From positions 76,549,381 through 76,613,380 of the forward strand of contig JALJCS010000001.1 of assembly GCA_023055355.1 (NCBI GenBank): a stretch of DNA of 64,000 bases, read 5' to 3'. Under the pieces are notes generated by a model. That model made no database searches. It worked only from the letters and a program-made list of their open reading frames with translations, and had not been told where the DNA came from. Position 1 is the first letter of the stretch, and every line of letters begins with the position of its first letter. Both the position numbers and the translations under genes were made by a program. The stretch is from Agelaius tricolor. Its lineage: Eukaryota; Chordata; Aves; Passeriformes; Icteridae. Shown here in pieces: positions 50,889 through 64,000 of the stretch.

Positions 50889-53672
50889 TGATTTTTAAAG
50901 GCGTTTTTGGCAGGTTAATACCATTGCTGATACTTCCATGGGGAACGACTTAATATCAACTGGTTCCAGTCCTTGGTAATTAATCTACAAAAAATACAAA
51001 AGAAAGAATGCAACCATTTCTACAGTATTCCATTTCTATAATTTTATAAAATATTTTTTTTGTTAATGCCTCAGTAAAAGTTAACTTTAGAAACAGCATC
51101 TCTCTGGTGTTACATAAAGAATTAGTTGTGACATTCTCACTGCATCTACAATGCTTAGTTTGGAGCACCAAGAGATAGGGAAGTATCCTGAAAATCCTAT
51201 CTCTCTAAACAGCACAGGTCATTTTGACATTTTTAAAGAGGACTAACTTACTAGGCATCTGAGCACAGTGTAAATTAACTAAATGTGTTGAAGCACATCC
51301 AGTCACAGCCAAGGGTTCCAGTTCAGACACCATGTAACTCTACTTCCAGTTCTTGTGACATGTTTCTCAAGATTCTTGTTTTTCTTCAAGAACTGTCCTC
51401 TGAAGACAGAGGCATGCAACCATCCCTAACTTCAGCCTTACTTAAGCTTCTTTGATTTGCTTTCAACCATGACATATACTCACTTTGTCCTTGCTTTTGT
51501 TCTCAAAAGCAGTTTATAAAACTTGAAAAGAAAAGGAGTGCTTTGTATCATATGGAAAATAACTGTGCTGTAAGGAACAATACCAAGGCTGAAAAGCCTA
51601 AAATTAGACCTGCAAGCTTTGCTTTCATTGGCAGCGATGTGTGAACAGTCATATTGTCCCAATCCCACATTCTACCTCTTTATTCTTGCTAAACACACTA
51701 CTTTCTGTAAAACACTGAAGTTTAAAATTAGCAAACCTGTCTGATTCAAGGGTATACTGACCTTGGTGATGGGCTATTTTGATCACCTTTAGGCCTTAAT
51801 AGTGAATTACAAGATCAGCTATTTTCAAAAGAAGCAAAGAAAAAGCATTTGCAGAACAAAAAGCTAAACATCTCTGAAATGGTGCCTGGAATAATACTGC
51901 AATTTCTAGCTTGCTTTTTTTTTTTTCTCCTAAGAAAACTCAGAAGCAAATCTAATAGCTGCATTTTTGCTGAAAGCAAGCTAGTGAGGAGATATGCACT
52001 GTATAAAGTTCCTGGGGCTGGGCAATGTGGGACTAACAGGGATAATTTAGTCATAACAGGTTAGCATCTATGATATACCCATTCCCTTCTCAGCTATGCT
52101 CCTTCAGCTCCTACTGCAGTCAACAGGGGAGATAAATAAGAGCAAAATGTATTCAGAAGGTCAAACTTCATGGATTTTCAAGAAAGCCACAGAGAGGCTA
52201 AAGTGAAACCAATGCTTGCTACTGCCTTAAGAATAATTCAAGCAATTGCTAGTGTAGTGTTTATTTTGAGTGTCTCCTTGTGGAATTTCAGGATAAAATA
52301 TGAGATTGGCAGTGAGCCTGAAGGGGGTATAGTCAGAGCAGTCCAATTTCAACAGACTATCAAGATGAACTGTGGGGAGTTATTTTACAGGTTTATGGCT
52401 ATAGCTCACTTTGAAACAGAGTGTTATTAATATTTGTAGAGCACTATGATATAAATAGCAACACTACATCCACCACCTAGATACCTGTGGTATGCTCTGA
52501 CAGAGCACTTTTTAGATTACTAAATACCATTAAATGTGCCCCAAATGCAATACTTGTGATAGGATATTAGACAGAGATGTAATGCAACAGTTATTTCTGC
52601 ATCAAAAATGCTTATGCAAAAATGCAGCACTAACATTAGCAGCCTTAGGCACTAACTCCAGGGTGATTTTCTGTCTGAAACCAGAATTAATTCTAACACT
52701 GTTACAGCACAAGGAGCCAAATAGTTTCTTGGAGTTAGTGGAAGCCTAGATAATGCTGGTCCTGAACTGTATTCAGTGTTTCCCATTGGAAAATCTGTGG
52801 CCATAAAAAGTAATGTTTTCTAAGTAAGACAAAGAGCAGCTGGAGAATTCTATTTATTTCATCACACTGATCTTGTCAGTATTTCCTAATGTTTCCTACA
52901 CCCTGGAAACAGCATAGGCTGTCCATCAAGTTTTGCTTACCAGCAGCAAGCTCCATGGGTCACATGGTGGCAATTCAGACAAAGCTGAGCTTTTGGAAAA
53001 AGAAGGGAGGTGGATTGTGCCACTGAGACAAAATGGAGATGTTAACTACCAATTAACCACCAATTGCCTCAGGAGCAGCAAGGAAACCCTGAGAAAGGTA
53101 AATACACCTTTCTCAGGATTAGGGAGTTTTGTCCTAGATCCAACCTCAAGATGAGGTAATTTCTTCCTGGGACAGCCCTTCTTTTGTGCCTAATAAAGCC
53201 AGGTAATTGCATCCTGGATTTTGTGGGTAGGAACATGATGTACAGCAAGACCATTTATGGAGCTGTGGCTTCAGTCTCAGGCTTAGCTTTCTATTCTTAC
53301 ATATAGAGGAGTAATTTTACTCCCTTGGTAACTGGCATTTTTCAAGTTTCTGTAATTCCTTTAAACACTTCTAATGATTTAATCCTTATGAACATGACTA
53401 TACTTGAGCAATTGTTCAAATTAAAATCGGTAGTGGATATGAAATACACAAAGCATTTCTGAGAAATTCAACATGACAATATTCTCGTTCCTTCCTTATT
53501 CTTCAGAAAGCATCTTGTTAATACAGTTATGTTTCCAATGAATAATAATTCCCTAGAATAAGAGTATTTATACATGGAACTATCTTGGAATACCATTTCC
53601 CAAAGAACATCTGGAACAGTAGAACTTCTCTTTGCAATTCACTTTACTACCAAAAATGTGGGCTTTCATTTT
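50889..53672. other. Gene-free stretch of intron 1
   Basis: AT-rich single-copy DNA with a T run at about 51917-51928. No repeat family or exon recognised; the longest frame is 86 codons without a domain. Confidence 0.5.
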
Positions 53673-54050
53673 TCATAGAATCACATAATTTGGCTTGGAA
53701 AAGACCTTAAAGATCATCCAGTTCCAAGACCCCTGCAATGGCCAGGGACACCCTTCACTAGATCAGGTTGCTCCAAGCCCCATTCAGTCTGGCCTTGAAC
53801 ATTTCCTGGGCTGTGGCACCTACAACTTCTCTGGGCAACTTATTACATTGTCTCACCATGCTCATAGTGAAAAATCTGGTGTGGGCACAGCCAGCCAGCA
53901 TGAGATGTGAAAAACAAGTGAAAAATTTCTTGTCAACATCCAATCTAAACCTGTCCTCTTTCAGTTTAAAGCCATTACCCCTTGTCCTATCACCCTATGC
54001 CCTTGTAAAAACTCCTTCTGCAGCTTTACCCCTTTTGGTACTGGAAGGCT
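53673..54050 (-). mobile_element. CR1 LINE 3' fragment, minus strand
   Basis: tcatagaatcacataatttg, aagaccttaaagatcatcca, ctggccttgaacatttcctg, ttctctgggcaacttattac and atccaatctaaacctgtcct are reverse complements of CR1 3' blocks in the correct order. On the minus strand, 53758-53943 encodes a decayed ORF2 C-terminus (FFTMSMVRQCNKLPREVV). It is head to head with the next CR1 copy. Confidence 0.93.
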
Positions 54051-54149
54051 GCTATAAAGCCTCCCTTATAGAAGGTTTAAGAGACACGGGCCTGTATTCC
54101 AACAGTAATAAATTTCATATTATTGATTAATTGTTATAATGGATTATCA

Positions 54150-54313
54150 GTAGTAGGATTCTTTACTGTGAGGGTGATGCAGCACTGAAAGAGATTGCTC
54201 AGAGAAGTTGTGGATATCCAATCCCTAGAAGAGTTCAAGACCAGGCTGCATGGGGTTTTGAGCAACCTGGTCTGGTGGAAAGGTCTGTTCCACTCCAAAC
54301 CATTCCACACTGG
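54150..54313 (+). mobile_element. CR1 LINE 3' fragment, plus strand
   Basis: ggattctttactgtgagggt, gagaagttgtggatatccaa, gttttgagcaacctggtctg and ccactccaaaccattccaca represent a plus-strand CR1 3' end lacking its final tail. Confidence 0.9.
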
Positions 54314-54353
54314 AAGGAGAATTACCACATAAAAATAATCAAAAGAGTTAAAG

Positions 54354-54419
54354 ATTCTGCAGTGAGCTGTAGAATCCTTTTTTAAATATTTAAATTAAAT
54401 TAAACTAAATCGACTTTAA
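54354..54419 (+). repeat. 66 bp dispersed duplicate, copy B
   Basis: Partner of 50823-50888 (63 of 66 identical). It sits about 40 bases after the plus-strand CR1 fragment. Confidence 0.85.
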
Positions 54420-54858
54420 AGGAATCCCTACAGATTCCTAAATCCCCACACAAGCTATGCACACTGGTGCTGAATACTTTATAAATTTATATACCCCATA
54501 GTATACCATATGGAGGTTCTGCACAAATGCTAGAGGTAGATCTGCAAATTCCTTCATGAATAGTGTAGGTAAATGTAATTTAGGCTCTCCCAGAGCCAAC
54601 TTACAGAGCAGAGGTAATGGCACAATATCCTGAGTCTGTGTGTGCCCCAGACGAGCATGAAAATTTTTCTCCAAGGTTCACCCAGACCTCGGGAAAACGC
54701 AAGGTTAAACTTGTGACCTGGGCATAACTGATGTGGGATGTTTCTATCTTAGGGAAAAACGTGTCAGCATTCAAGCTGTCTGTGCAGTCTTCAGGTTTGC
54801 AATCTCTTGGAGGATCTTCATGGCAGGTGCCACTAAGTGGTGGGTGCTGAGGTGAGTG

Positions 54859-54894
54859 GCACTGGATTTCAGAGCTGCACTGGATTTCAGAACT
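54859..54894. repeat. 18 bp tandem duplication
   Basis: gcactggatttcagagct (54859-54876) is followed by gcactggatttcagaact (54877-54894), one mismatch, inside a GC-richer patch at about 54780-55030. Confidence 0.9.
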
Positions 54895-57376
54895 GCCCCA
54901 GCTCCTGGGCTTGTCCCCAGCACAGCTCTCCCCAGCCTGCCCAAGGCAGACACCTGATGCTGGCTGTGCCCACACCAGATGCAGAAATGGGACCTCAGCA
55001 GCATCCTCTGTGCTTCACTGCACACCACCTACTTCCCAGCCAAGAAAATATGTATTCCAGTCAAAAGCAGTCTAGACATAAGGTAATATGTGCAATACAG
55101 ATGCACAGGAGATTATACCTGACACAAAACTCAAAGAAATCATCTGATAAACTTAGGAGAAAAAATTAAGATAGGCTGAGTAAGCTATTGACTATATTCC
55201 TATAATCTTTTTAAAAGCTACTTCATCTGCTCACCACAGGAAGAGCTGCTTGCCACTTCCCACCAGCCATATTCTGCTTTTCCACTACTTGCAGCTTGTT
55301 TTGATTTTGGCTGAGTGGAAGATAGATATGGAAAATCCTTGCAGGAATGCCAGAGTGCAGGGAGCACCCTTGCCTACTAATCGATGCAAGCTGCCCAGGA
55401 AGAGAGGCAGGCTGATCATTTCCTCCCTGCTTGTTCATCTATTCCCCTGGGAACAAGTTATGCTGCAGTGACACATTAGGGCATGTGCTGTCAAAGTACT
55501 TCTGGCAGAAAAAGTAAGTGAAGTATCAAGTGACTGAGCCCTTTCAGCTAGCCATGGGATGCAGGGCTGTTCCAGCCAAAGCAAAGTCCCCCTACAGCTG
55601 AGGAATACATTTAAATTTTTCATTTAGAGTGATAAAAAATCCCATTGAATAGTCTGCTACAGGAGCAGAGTAAAACTGGCAAGTTTGTTTGTCAAAAAAC
55701 AACCAGACTTTGCAGTTCTACTTTTAGAATACACACCTAAGCTGGAAAGCTTTCTGTATGAGCTCCTGAGCCTTGATGTGCTGAAAAAAATTGTATAACC
55801 AACTCTTAAACATGGCAAATCTTCTTTTGTCTTCCATAATGTGGTCTTGGACAGAACTTAATAACAACTTGATGGAGCCTGATGGAGTTGAATTGGCTTA
55901 CATCCAGCATGACTGGTGCTCAAATGACTCCATTTTTAAAATAATTTGCCATAATAATAAATGGGAAGTTATGATCACCCACAGCTGGCCAAAGAATAAG
56001 GGATTTTTCAAAGGAAAAACAGGAAGTACACAACTTAAGGACCATTCCACATAAAATACATACCTTTCATTTTCTTCTGCTCTAGTACTTTTAAAAACAC
56101 TATTTTTACCAGGTATTAGGCTTTACATTGTCACACCCATGCCCCTCTGAAACAAGGAAGAGTGGATAATAGCCACTCCTGCCAAGGCTTACTGCAGAGA
56201 CAAACCTCAGGCACAACCCTTGGATTAGCAGAATGCAACTGGTTGTACCTGTTCTCTGCATTGTACTGAGAAATCCTCACATTTCACTTCATTCACAGTC
56301 AAACTGAGTTCCAGGTAATGCTAATGTCCAAGGGGAAAAGCTACAAAGCCTGTCTAAAATGGAATTTTTCTGTACATTATAGAGCTTTACCATTTAGCTC
56401 TATGGTACAAAGCACAGGGATCAATCTCATGCTTCTTTCTAAAGGATAACTTCAAATGCAAATGAGAAACTGTTCTGATCTTGTTTTTTCATAGTACTTT
56501 TGACAATATTGCATGCATGTGCAATGAGCATGTTGACACCTGTATTTTTTTATGCAAAAGCCTAAAGAGGAAAAATATGTCAAGGACTATGGCTTAACTA
56601 ATAATTGAAACTGACATAAGAATTGTATGGAAATGCAATATAATGACGTAATTAATCCAATGTAATTGAAATCCAGAGATAACAGAGATGTGCACCTCCT
56701 CACTATCTACTTGAAGAGCCCAGTCCATGCTCTGCAGTTCACTCCTCATCATATTTAGTCCAAGTGGATCATCATTATCACAACACCACCCAACAGATCT
56801 CACCACATTCACTATTAAGCACAGGAAACTGGGAGACATACCTGCTTGTTTGCATTTCATCAACATTCCAAAATTAGACTGCTGCTGCTACTAATGATTT
56901 AAATGTAAGCTATACAATATTTATTATTTTTATTACTTGTTACTTACTATTATTATTCAATAATTTTGTTAAAGCTTTAGTTCATCAACTATACACAAGC
57001 ACGTGCTCCCATAACAATTTATAAGGTTTGCCAATATTACTAAACTGCAATGTTTAGCTTCCTACCAAATACCTCAGAGAGCCAAGAAGAAAGACAAGCC
57101 TCAGGAATAGGTCACAGGCTGATCACAGCTCTGTATTGCTCCCATTGCACCATGGGATGATTACATACTGATTTTAATCTAACACAATCCAGTTCTCCTG
57201 CCAAAAAGGGTTATACTCTGCAAAGAACCATATTCACTTTGGAAAAGAGCTCCTTACCTAATGTCTTGTGTATATCCCAGATTTGTGTGGCCATGTGCAA
57301 GGTAGATAAGAAAAAACTGGTCATGCTTCTTTACCCAGAAAAGGAAAAAAAGGGTCATTTGGGTGAGATAAACCAC

Positions 57377-57402
57377 AAAAAAAAAAAAAAAAAAAAAAAA
57401 AA
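57377..57402. repeat. Poly-A run (26)
   Basis: Twenty-six uninterrupted A after aaccac. It could be the tail of a retrocopy on the plus strand, but nothing recognisable precedes it. Confidence 0.9.
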
Positions 57403-58031
57403 GCCCTGCCAGGAAAGGCTGGGTTAACTGGAGGCAAAGTTCAGCTTAAGCTGGTGCCATGTTCTCCCTCCTGCTTCCAGGAGCAGAGATCACCTGGTGC
57501 TGGGGCAATCAGGCATAGCCCAGACAGACTGGGGCACACCAGTGTCACACAAGAAATCCAATGGGACACTGCTTTCATCCAAATTTCTAGTCCTGTATCT
57601 TCTTCCTTTTAAAACCCCAGATGTGGTCCCACCCCCAGCAAATCTTGTACTACTTGTCTCTGGCAGAAGACAGTCATTGATATGGGAATGATACCAGAAC
57701 AGTGTGAACAACTCTTTTGAGGCAGAGATTGACCTTTACTGATGTATGGCACTGAAATACTTAGAACTGAAAAATTTACACAAGTTGCCAAATGCTTTTC
57801 TACCTTGACTTGCAACAACTAGAAAATGTTTGAGGTTTTGTACAGCCTCTTTAAATTTATCAGTGCTAACTGAACTCCTCCCATGACAGGAACTTCAGTT
57901 TTAGCACTGTGGTCGAGCACATGCATAAAACAGGTTCTACAGTTCTCAGAGAATAAGGGTTTGGGATTCCATCCTCTGCTTTGCCATCAGTTCTCTAAAA
58001 GCTCTTGGACAAGGTACGTTTCTATCTTCTG

Positions 58032-58048
58032 CATCATCATCATCATCA
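58032..58048. repeat. (CAT)n microsatellite, short
   Basis: Five and a half CAT units. Confidence 0.9.
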
Positions 58049-61000
58049 CGTAATACTAAGTGAATGAAATCATGTTAAATTCTATAAATTTGCCAATATT
58101 GTAGCTGCCATATCCCATTCAAAACTGGCATCAGCACTGAAAAAATACCTGGCACACAAATACAAATGCAAAACAATGAGCAACTTGTCACATAAATTCT
58201 TCAAAATCAGCTCTCCAAACAGGTTTTTACTTCAGAAAAGAAGAATTTTTAAGAACAGCTGTTCAGTCATAAGATCAATGAATCATATGATGAGAGAACA
58301 TATAAAGTCTTATGCAAATACTTCACATTTTATTTTCCAATCCTTCTCCCCACTTAGTTTCATGTCCTAAATGCCTTTGGATGAGCAAATTCCCCTGCAC
58401 CCACACAGAGCTCACAGTCAGAGAGAGCCTGTACTGGGGGTGTTTCTGTGGTCATTTTTAGGACTTGTATGTGACTTAAAACCATCTCAATTCTCCTTCC
58501 TTTTCTCCAACAGCTACATCTATCACTCATTTGACACATAGTTATCACAGAGAAGTTATCACAGCTCAGGTAGGCATTGGCAGTTCAGTAGGAGCTTCCT
58601 CTGAGCACCTAACTCAGATTGCTTCTGCCCTGGCACAGCTCTGATATAGCTTGTCTGTTACTACATCAGAAGGAGTAGTTCAGAGAAAAGTGGCAAGAAT
58701 CAGATGGATTTATCATTAAATTCAATGTCTCCTGCAAATTCAAATTTTCCCTGTGGAGTTTTCTCACAGCACCTAAAAAAATCACAAAAAGTAGTGCATC
58801 TGTTAGTACTTTTCATATTAACCACCCTTTTGGTGAGAGACTCCACTCAGTGTTTCCTAGATGTTGACACCTTTGCCTTCTGCTATCTTCAAATGTTATG
58901 CTACTCCTTTTCCTTGCTCCCTCCTTCCTTTTTGATTCATTTAAAATGAATCTCCCTAGCACTGAAATCCTCACAGACCTGATCCTGCCTACATCTCTGA
59001 CATGATTCATGATCACACCTTCTCCTTTCCCCGAGTCTCATCTCCTTTAGGCTAAGAGCTTGCTCAACACTTACACCTACATTTCCAGTCAACTCTGTGT
59101 GTTCAAAGCAACAGATTTCCCCATGCATTTAAATCCAGTCACTCACAGACATGTTTTGGTGGTTTAGCATGTACTCTGCAGCATTCAAATCCATTCCTTG
59201 ATCAATTTTTTTCCAGTAGGGATCAGACAGATCAGCTCAGAGAATGATTCCTTACATTTGTATGGCCTTGGGTCCAGTTACTTCAGGAAGGGATTAACCC
59301 AGAAATCTCCATTTCACATTTAACTCTATGGTAATTTTTTATAATGACCATCAAGCCATCTTTTCATGTGTTCCTAAAGATTTCCTGATGTCAGTATTTG
59401 TCAATAATCCTGCTAATGCCACTGCCAACTGATGGCACAGATTTCACTGTACAACCACACCTAACTCACTTTCACTGTAATTTGAATTTTTAAAGCATGG
59501 CAAAGTAGCATAGCAAAATTGTCAGAGGGTGACTTTGCTTTTGTATCTTGTATGACTTTGCCACCTTTTTAGTTTGTTGGTTTCTTTCTCCCAGACTCAA
59601 TGTTTATGCCAGAGTACCTCATTAGTCAAGTGCCCAGAGTGATACCTACCACTAACTTTGCCCATTCAGAACAAACCAAAAATGCTAATTTCTGCAAACC
59701 TCTTGAAGGTATTTTCAAAGGAAAACAGAAGTGCAAGACTGAAATGGCTGCAAGCTGCTGTGTAGGTCTTCGTAGACTTGAGAATCTCACAAGTTAGAGT
59801 GACAAAATGCAGAGTTGGAAAAATAAGGGAATGTGTTAGTTGTCTCACACAGCTTCAGATGTTGAAGACCTTCTGAATATATCAATACTGTCAACAGTAA
59901 ATGGATGGGTTTACTGGGCAATACAAGAACTACAATCTCCAGCTATCTCTGTTACATGCAACACCAGAACAACCTTGAACATTTCATGAACTTTCTTTTA
60001 TCTGGAGATGAGCTGACATTGATATATTGTTATTGGTTTTCACTAATATACTCCTGTTGGCAACAGGGAGATGCTAGCAGCTGAAATGAGTCACATACTG
60101 CAAGACCTTGCAATTTATATGGAAAGAAAGTGCAATTTAAAAAATATCTGTCTCCTCCTCAGCTGACTGTGCAATGCAAGACACCCACTAAAACTCAAGT
60201 CATAGTCAGACAGTTATTTTTCATGTATTTGAAGCACATGAAGTTGCAGTGTTATTTTTTTATTTTAAATTGACTAGCTTTAATTCACCAACATTAAAAA
60301 AGCAATACAAAGTAATGTTAGGAGCATTTGATGCTGAAATAAAAATTGGTCTTGTATTTTATATATACCATGGATTTCTCAAGCAACAATTCAGATCTTT
60401 GTTACACTGTTTTCATTTATTTATAGTTGAACATTATGAAAAAATCTACAGTTGGTTACAAATATTTGAAGAACATCATAATCTAAAATATACCTCACAA
60501 ACAACTGAAGTAACTAGCCAACTATTCTTTAGCTGATTCTCATCTAAAGAAAGCAAACTGCTTTGTAACTGAAGGACTTGCAGGGATAGGTTTTGTTAAG
60601 CAAATTGACAACAATGCCATTAGATGATAGGTACATACAATAGAACTATTTATAGCACTGTGCAGGAATAAAAACCACAGAGAATGTTATCATAAATTGC
60701 TGTAACATTTTCAGTCTCTATTGAATCTTTTTACCCCAACATTCCACATCCCAGGAAAAAAAAAATAAAAAAGAAAAAGAGGTATATAGGCTGTGTTTCT
60801 ATTCTGCAGATTTACAAGAACATCTTGGGTCTTGCACTGTGATAAACAGTTAAGGTGCTGAAGAGAGTGATTCAACAGAAAAAGCAGACAGACACACAGA
60901 CAGAACACAGCTGTACTCAACATCTGTTTACATTGTACTGTGACTTCTTACAGACTTCTCTTTGAAAGTACCAGATACCTTGTACATATCTAGAGCTATC

Positions 61001-64000
61001 TATATACAAGCCCAGCTGTTTAGGACATATTCTAGGGTATATCTACACCACAGCCCAAGAGCTGGAGAACAGTGTGTGCCTCAGCCAGCTCTCCTCTCTG
61101 GCTTTGCCACTGTGAACAGCCCCACGGGGGGAAGCAGAACGTGTCCTAATTAGCTCTGCAGGAGGCAAACCCAGTCCCTGCTACCAGGCATGGATTGGCT
61201 GAAAGTCACTCCATTCCACCCCTGTACTTGCACCCTATCTTTCTGCACAGGTTGTAGGTACAGTATGTATCTTGTATATTGCTAGAATTTTAATAAATTT
61301 ACCCTTATAGCACTGTACATACAGCTGCACATAGAACATATGCTAAGGCCAGATCCTTGTTTTATAAAGCTCACAGTTTAAAAAACAAACACAAAACCAC
61401 AGCTAAAATGCAAGATGAAGGAGGCATCCAACACGGTTAAACACTGCACAGCCAGGATCACCAGGGAGAGGGAGGTTCTTAGGCAACAGGAGACTTTGGA
61501 GCAGAGTCAAAGACAGGAAGCAGAGCCAGAGAGGGAGGAAAAAAGGGATCAGTAAAAGCTAAGGATGAGATAAGACATGAGGCAGTTAGTACCTGTTGAC
61601 ACTTCAGGATTATATTCTCATATAACAGAGTAGGAAGCCTGACTGAGTAATGTCCACCTCTTAAACCATGTAGAAACACGTGTTACTTACTGATCTGTGT
61701 TCCATTAGCACCTCTTTGTGGCAGACACGTGAGAAATATGTAAAAACATCACAGCCCCTTCCAACAATCCTATTTTCCCAAACAGGAATTTAAATGATTA
61801 AACAATAGCCATTGAACTAAGCAGCTAAGAACTCACCCAGTGTGGGGACAATTCTTGCAAACAAAACCTATTTATGAAGAATGATCAAGGCTACTTGGTG
61901 GTCTTCTTACCATACCTGAGGAGGAAAAGGAGTCTTAGAAGCTGCTCCTGTTAAGCACTTTGGCATTTCAGTAATAGTGGTGTATTGTTAGGATTTCACT
62001 GACAGACGGCAAGAATATTTATGCACATGGAAAAAACAGTTTGTGATTATCTGACTCTCTTTATTTAAGAATGCATGATATAGTTTTAACATGTAACATA
62101 CTGATATCATACTGTTCTTCTAAATGTTCTCATTCTGTATAGATGGCAGGGACCAGATTCCAAACCACCTGGAGCTCTATGTTGAGCATTGTTCAACCTT
62201 ACAATGTGGTTGATGTGACATATCCAAGTCAGATTAAAGAAAAAAAAAAAGACGCAAATGATCCTCCAACAACAACAAAATCCCGCCCCCCCTTCCCAAA
62301 AAACCAGATCAAACTTGGTTAGACATTTGAAGATGCAGTCCTTTTGTAGAAGCCAGTCTGGTTTGCAAAAATCATCACTATCATCAGATGTTTCATGCAT
62401 CAAACTAAAACCACTTTTCAGGCTTATCAGTCTTCCAAACTGAAAACCCTTTATGCCATTCAAAACATGAATTTTAAGAACATTCACAAATACTCATTTG
62501 TATGGTTTTAAAAATGTATATTTAAAAAGAAAAATGACTGTTTAAAGAATAGTATATATTTTGGTGTAATGAAAGAACATTGACTGTAATGAAATTGACT
62601 GGATAGGTGCTGGATGTTAACAATAACTGCACAAATAATTTTTTGCAGCTTTATCCATTTATCCAGCTGATTTTATTTTCAGTGCTAAAAACCTTTTTAA
62701 ATGTTCACTTTCACTAACTTTAGAAAATCGTAACTTTTCCTCTACATATACCAGCTTCTACTAAAAAACAAGAGCATTTTAATTCTAACTACTAACTGAT
62801 ATCTCATATTTCATTCTCTAAGAGTCTTCAGTTACTTTGTATTTCTAAATATAGCAGATAAGAGTACAGAGAAATATGCTGTATTGTAAGAGCTTTTATA
62901 AACAACAGTTTCTAATTTTAGACTACTCCATTCTGAATAAAGTCTAATTAAACCACATATATTCTCAAATGCAGTTCACAAAAAGGATAATATTCATGTC
63001 TCCTCACTGCATTTGATTCCATCTTACAGTGATGACTTAATATCTACTTTTGAGTAAAAATGTTTTCTATAAAGTGGAACACTAAACTTTCATTTAAAAA
63101 ATAAAATTTCAGTAACATATTACCTTTGTGAAATTATTTTCAGGTATTAAAATCAAGTCATAGGTACTCTACACACACCAGGCTCAACAGCTGATCTATT
63201 TTAAGATTTTTTTTTTTAACTGCTTTGGGGATTGATTGTTCAAGAACTCGTAATTAAGTCCAGAACCATCACATTCTAACACTAAGGATAATTAATTACT
63301 AAAAAAGCTTAGCGAGAACACAGATACATTTTCCATTCTCCATGGTCTTTAAATCAAGACTGATTTTTTTTCCCTTCCCCCAAATTTGTATGTAAAAGGA
63401 GAGCAAAGGCATGACTGAGTCAAATGCTATAGCTTCTGCTAGACATGCTTAAAATGGTCATTAATCTCCCTTGCATATTTAAACATTTATGAACCTAAGA
63501 GCTTTCTTCTCTACCATACAACTTTCTGTTTAGCTAGAAGTTAAGACTAATAAGAGTAACTTTCATCAAAAGTTTTAGAGCCTTATATTTATTAGTCTAA
63601 AAACTCTATAAATTTCTGTCACAACCTGTTTTCTTTTTGAGTATATAGTTTGACTTGTACAAAGTCAGAGCAACCAAATTAATCCCAATGGTTGATATTA
63701 TATTGGTTGATTCAACTCATTAGAAGTTAAAACAGAATATACTATTTTTTATTCCTAACTACTGTATGAAAATATCTTGAGAGGACCAAAAAGAAATTTT
63801 TCAACATCATTTGTAAGTTTTATTATTATGGATCTCCATTTTTAGACCTTTTCATAAATGAACTTTGGGGAAGTCTAAGTTAGTGAACAAGAAATTGAGT
63901 AAAATGGTTTTTTTCTGTTATTTAACAGTGCTGCATGATGCTTCTCTGAAATCATCAATTACTTAAGATTAAATCTGCTTTAAGCCAAAAGTGATAAAAG

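Larger units (their letters stand above)
30006..64000 (-). other. VSNL1: VSNL1 intron 1 (partial, runs off the right edge)
   Basis: DNA upstream of the acceptor is read as the intron between a 5' non-coding exon and the first coding exon. No CpG-rich stretch that would suit a vertebrate housekeeping-type or neuronal promoter was seen between 30 and 64 kb, so the annotated promoter probably lies further right. The large size agrees with the mammalian gene, which spans about 100 kb. This is an inference from gene structure; an alternative first exon inside this region cannot be excluded by eye. Confidence 0.7.
55030..64000. other. Gene-free stretch of intron 1 to the right edge
   Basis: Almost 9 kb of AT-rich DNA. 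Noted: 26 A at 57377-57402 beside a GC-richer block (57403-57700), (CAT)n at 58032-58048, a MEF2-type CTATTTATAG at 60646-60655, a GC-richer patch at about 61040-61200, and an A run beside a C run at 62237-62300. No CR1 tail, LTR, exon or promoter-like CpG cluster was recognised. Confidence 0.5.

Noticed and set aside
57180..57402. Processed pseudogene ending in a 26 A tail
   Set aside because: The sequence before the A run has no AATAAA at the expected distance, no open frame with a known domain and no target-site duplication that I could see.
30600..64000. Search for a CpG-rich VSNL1 promoter and exon 1
   Set aside because: No CpG cluster was seen; the GC-richer patches (about 31260-31400, 35730-35800, 42840-42990, 54840-55000, 61040-61200) are short and CpG-poor.
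1..64000. CRISPR arrays, bacterial operons, phage or toxin-type systems
   Set aside because: No regularly spaced repeats, no long intronless frames and no prokaryotic signals; the composition and repeats are those of a bird chromosome.

Overview
This window is vertebrate nuclear DNA, most likely from a bird and probably a songbird. The evidence is a single spliced, highly conserved neuronal exon; many CR1 retrotransposon 3' ends carrying the avian tail built on ATTCTATG or ATTCTGTG; two or three compact retroviral LTRs; long T/G-rich (or A/C-rich) low-complexity tracts; and an AT-rich background without CpG islands. Nothing suggests bacterial, plasmid or phage DNA, so there are no operons, ribosome binding sites or CRISPR arrays.

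The only gene I can support is VSNL1 (visinin-like 1, VILIP-1), a neuronal calcium sensor, transcribed from the minus strand. Its first coding exon (29839-30000, 54 codons) is complete. It has an acceptor with a plausible branch point on the 5' side and a perfect GTAAGT donor. Everything from 30006 to the right edge is read as intron 1, between an upstream non-coding exon outside the window and this exon. Everything from 29838 to the left edge is read as intron 2. I looked for the next coding exon (EF-hands 2-3) on the minus strand and did not find it, so it probably lies beyond base 1.

Intron 2 (1-29838) has mostly unannotatable single-copy DNA, a candidate CTCF site at about 1.88 kb, small CR1 tails at 6.3 and 8.9 kb, and a CR1 tail at 25.7-26.2 kb. 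It also holds a dense nest of elements at 12.45-15.08 kb: a CR1 copy split first by a ~97 bp foreign insertion and again by a 653 bp solo LTR with a perfect 6 bp target-site duplication, followed by a second LTR in the opposite orientation.

Intron 1 (30006-64000) contains a possible LTR promoter fragment 1.9 kb upstream of the exon in the VSNL1 sense orientation, and a run of four plus-strand CR1 tails at 34.7-37.8 kb. It also has two minus-strand CR1 tails at 42.3-43.1 kb, an inverted CR1 pair at 53.7-54.3 kb, a 66 bp dispersed duplication (50.8 and 54.4 kb), a degenerate tRNA-like segment at 48.1 kb, and several homopolymer tracts. The other short ORFs look like chance ORFs or pieces of CR1.

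I found no new multi-gene system. The most interesting signals are the structure of the nested insertions, possible LTR-derived promoter or polyadenylation signals in the VSNL1 sense orientation, and a few candidate regulatory motifs. All motif calls come from reading by eye.
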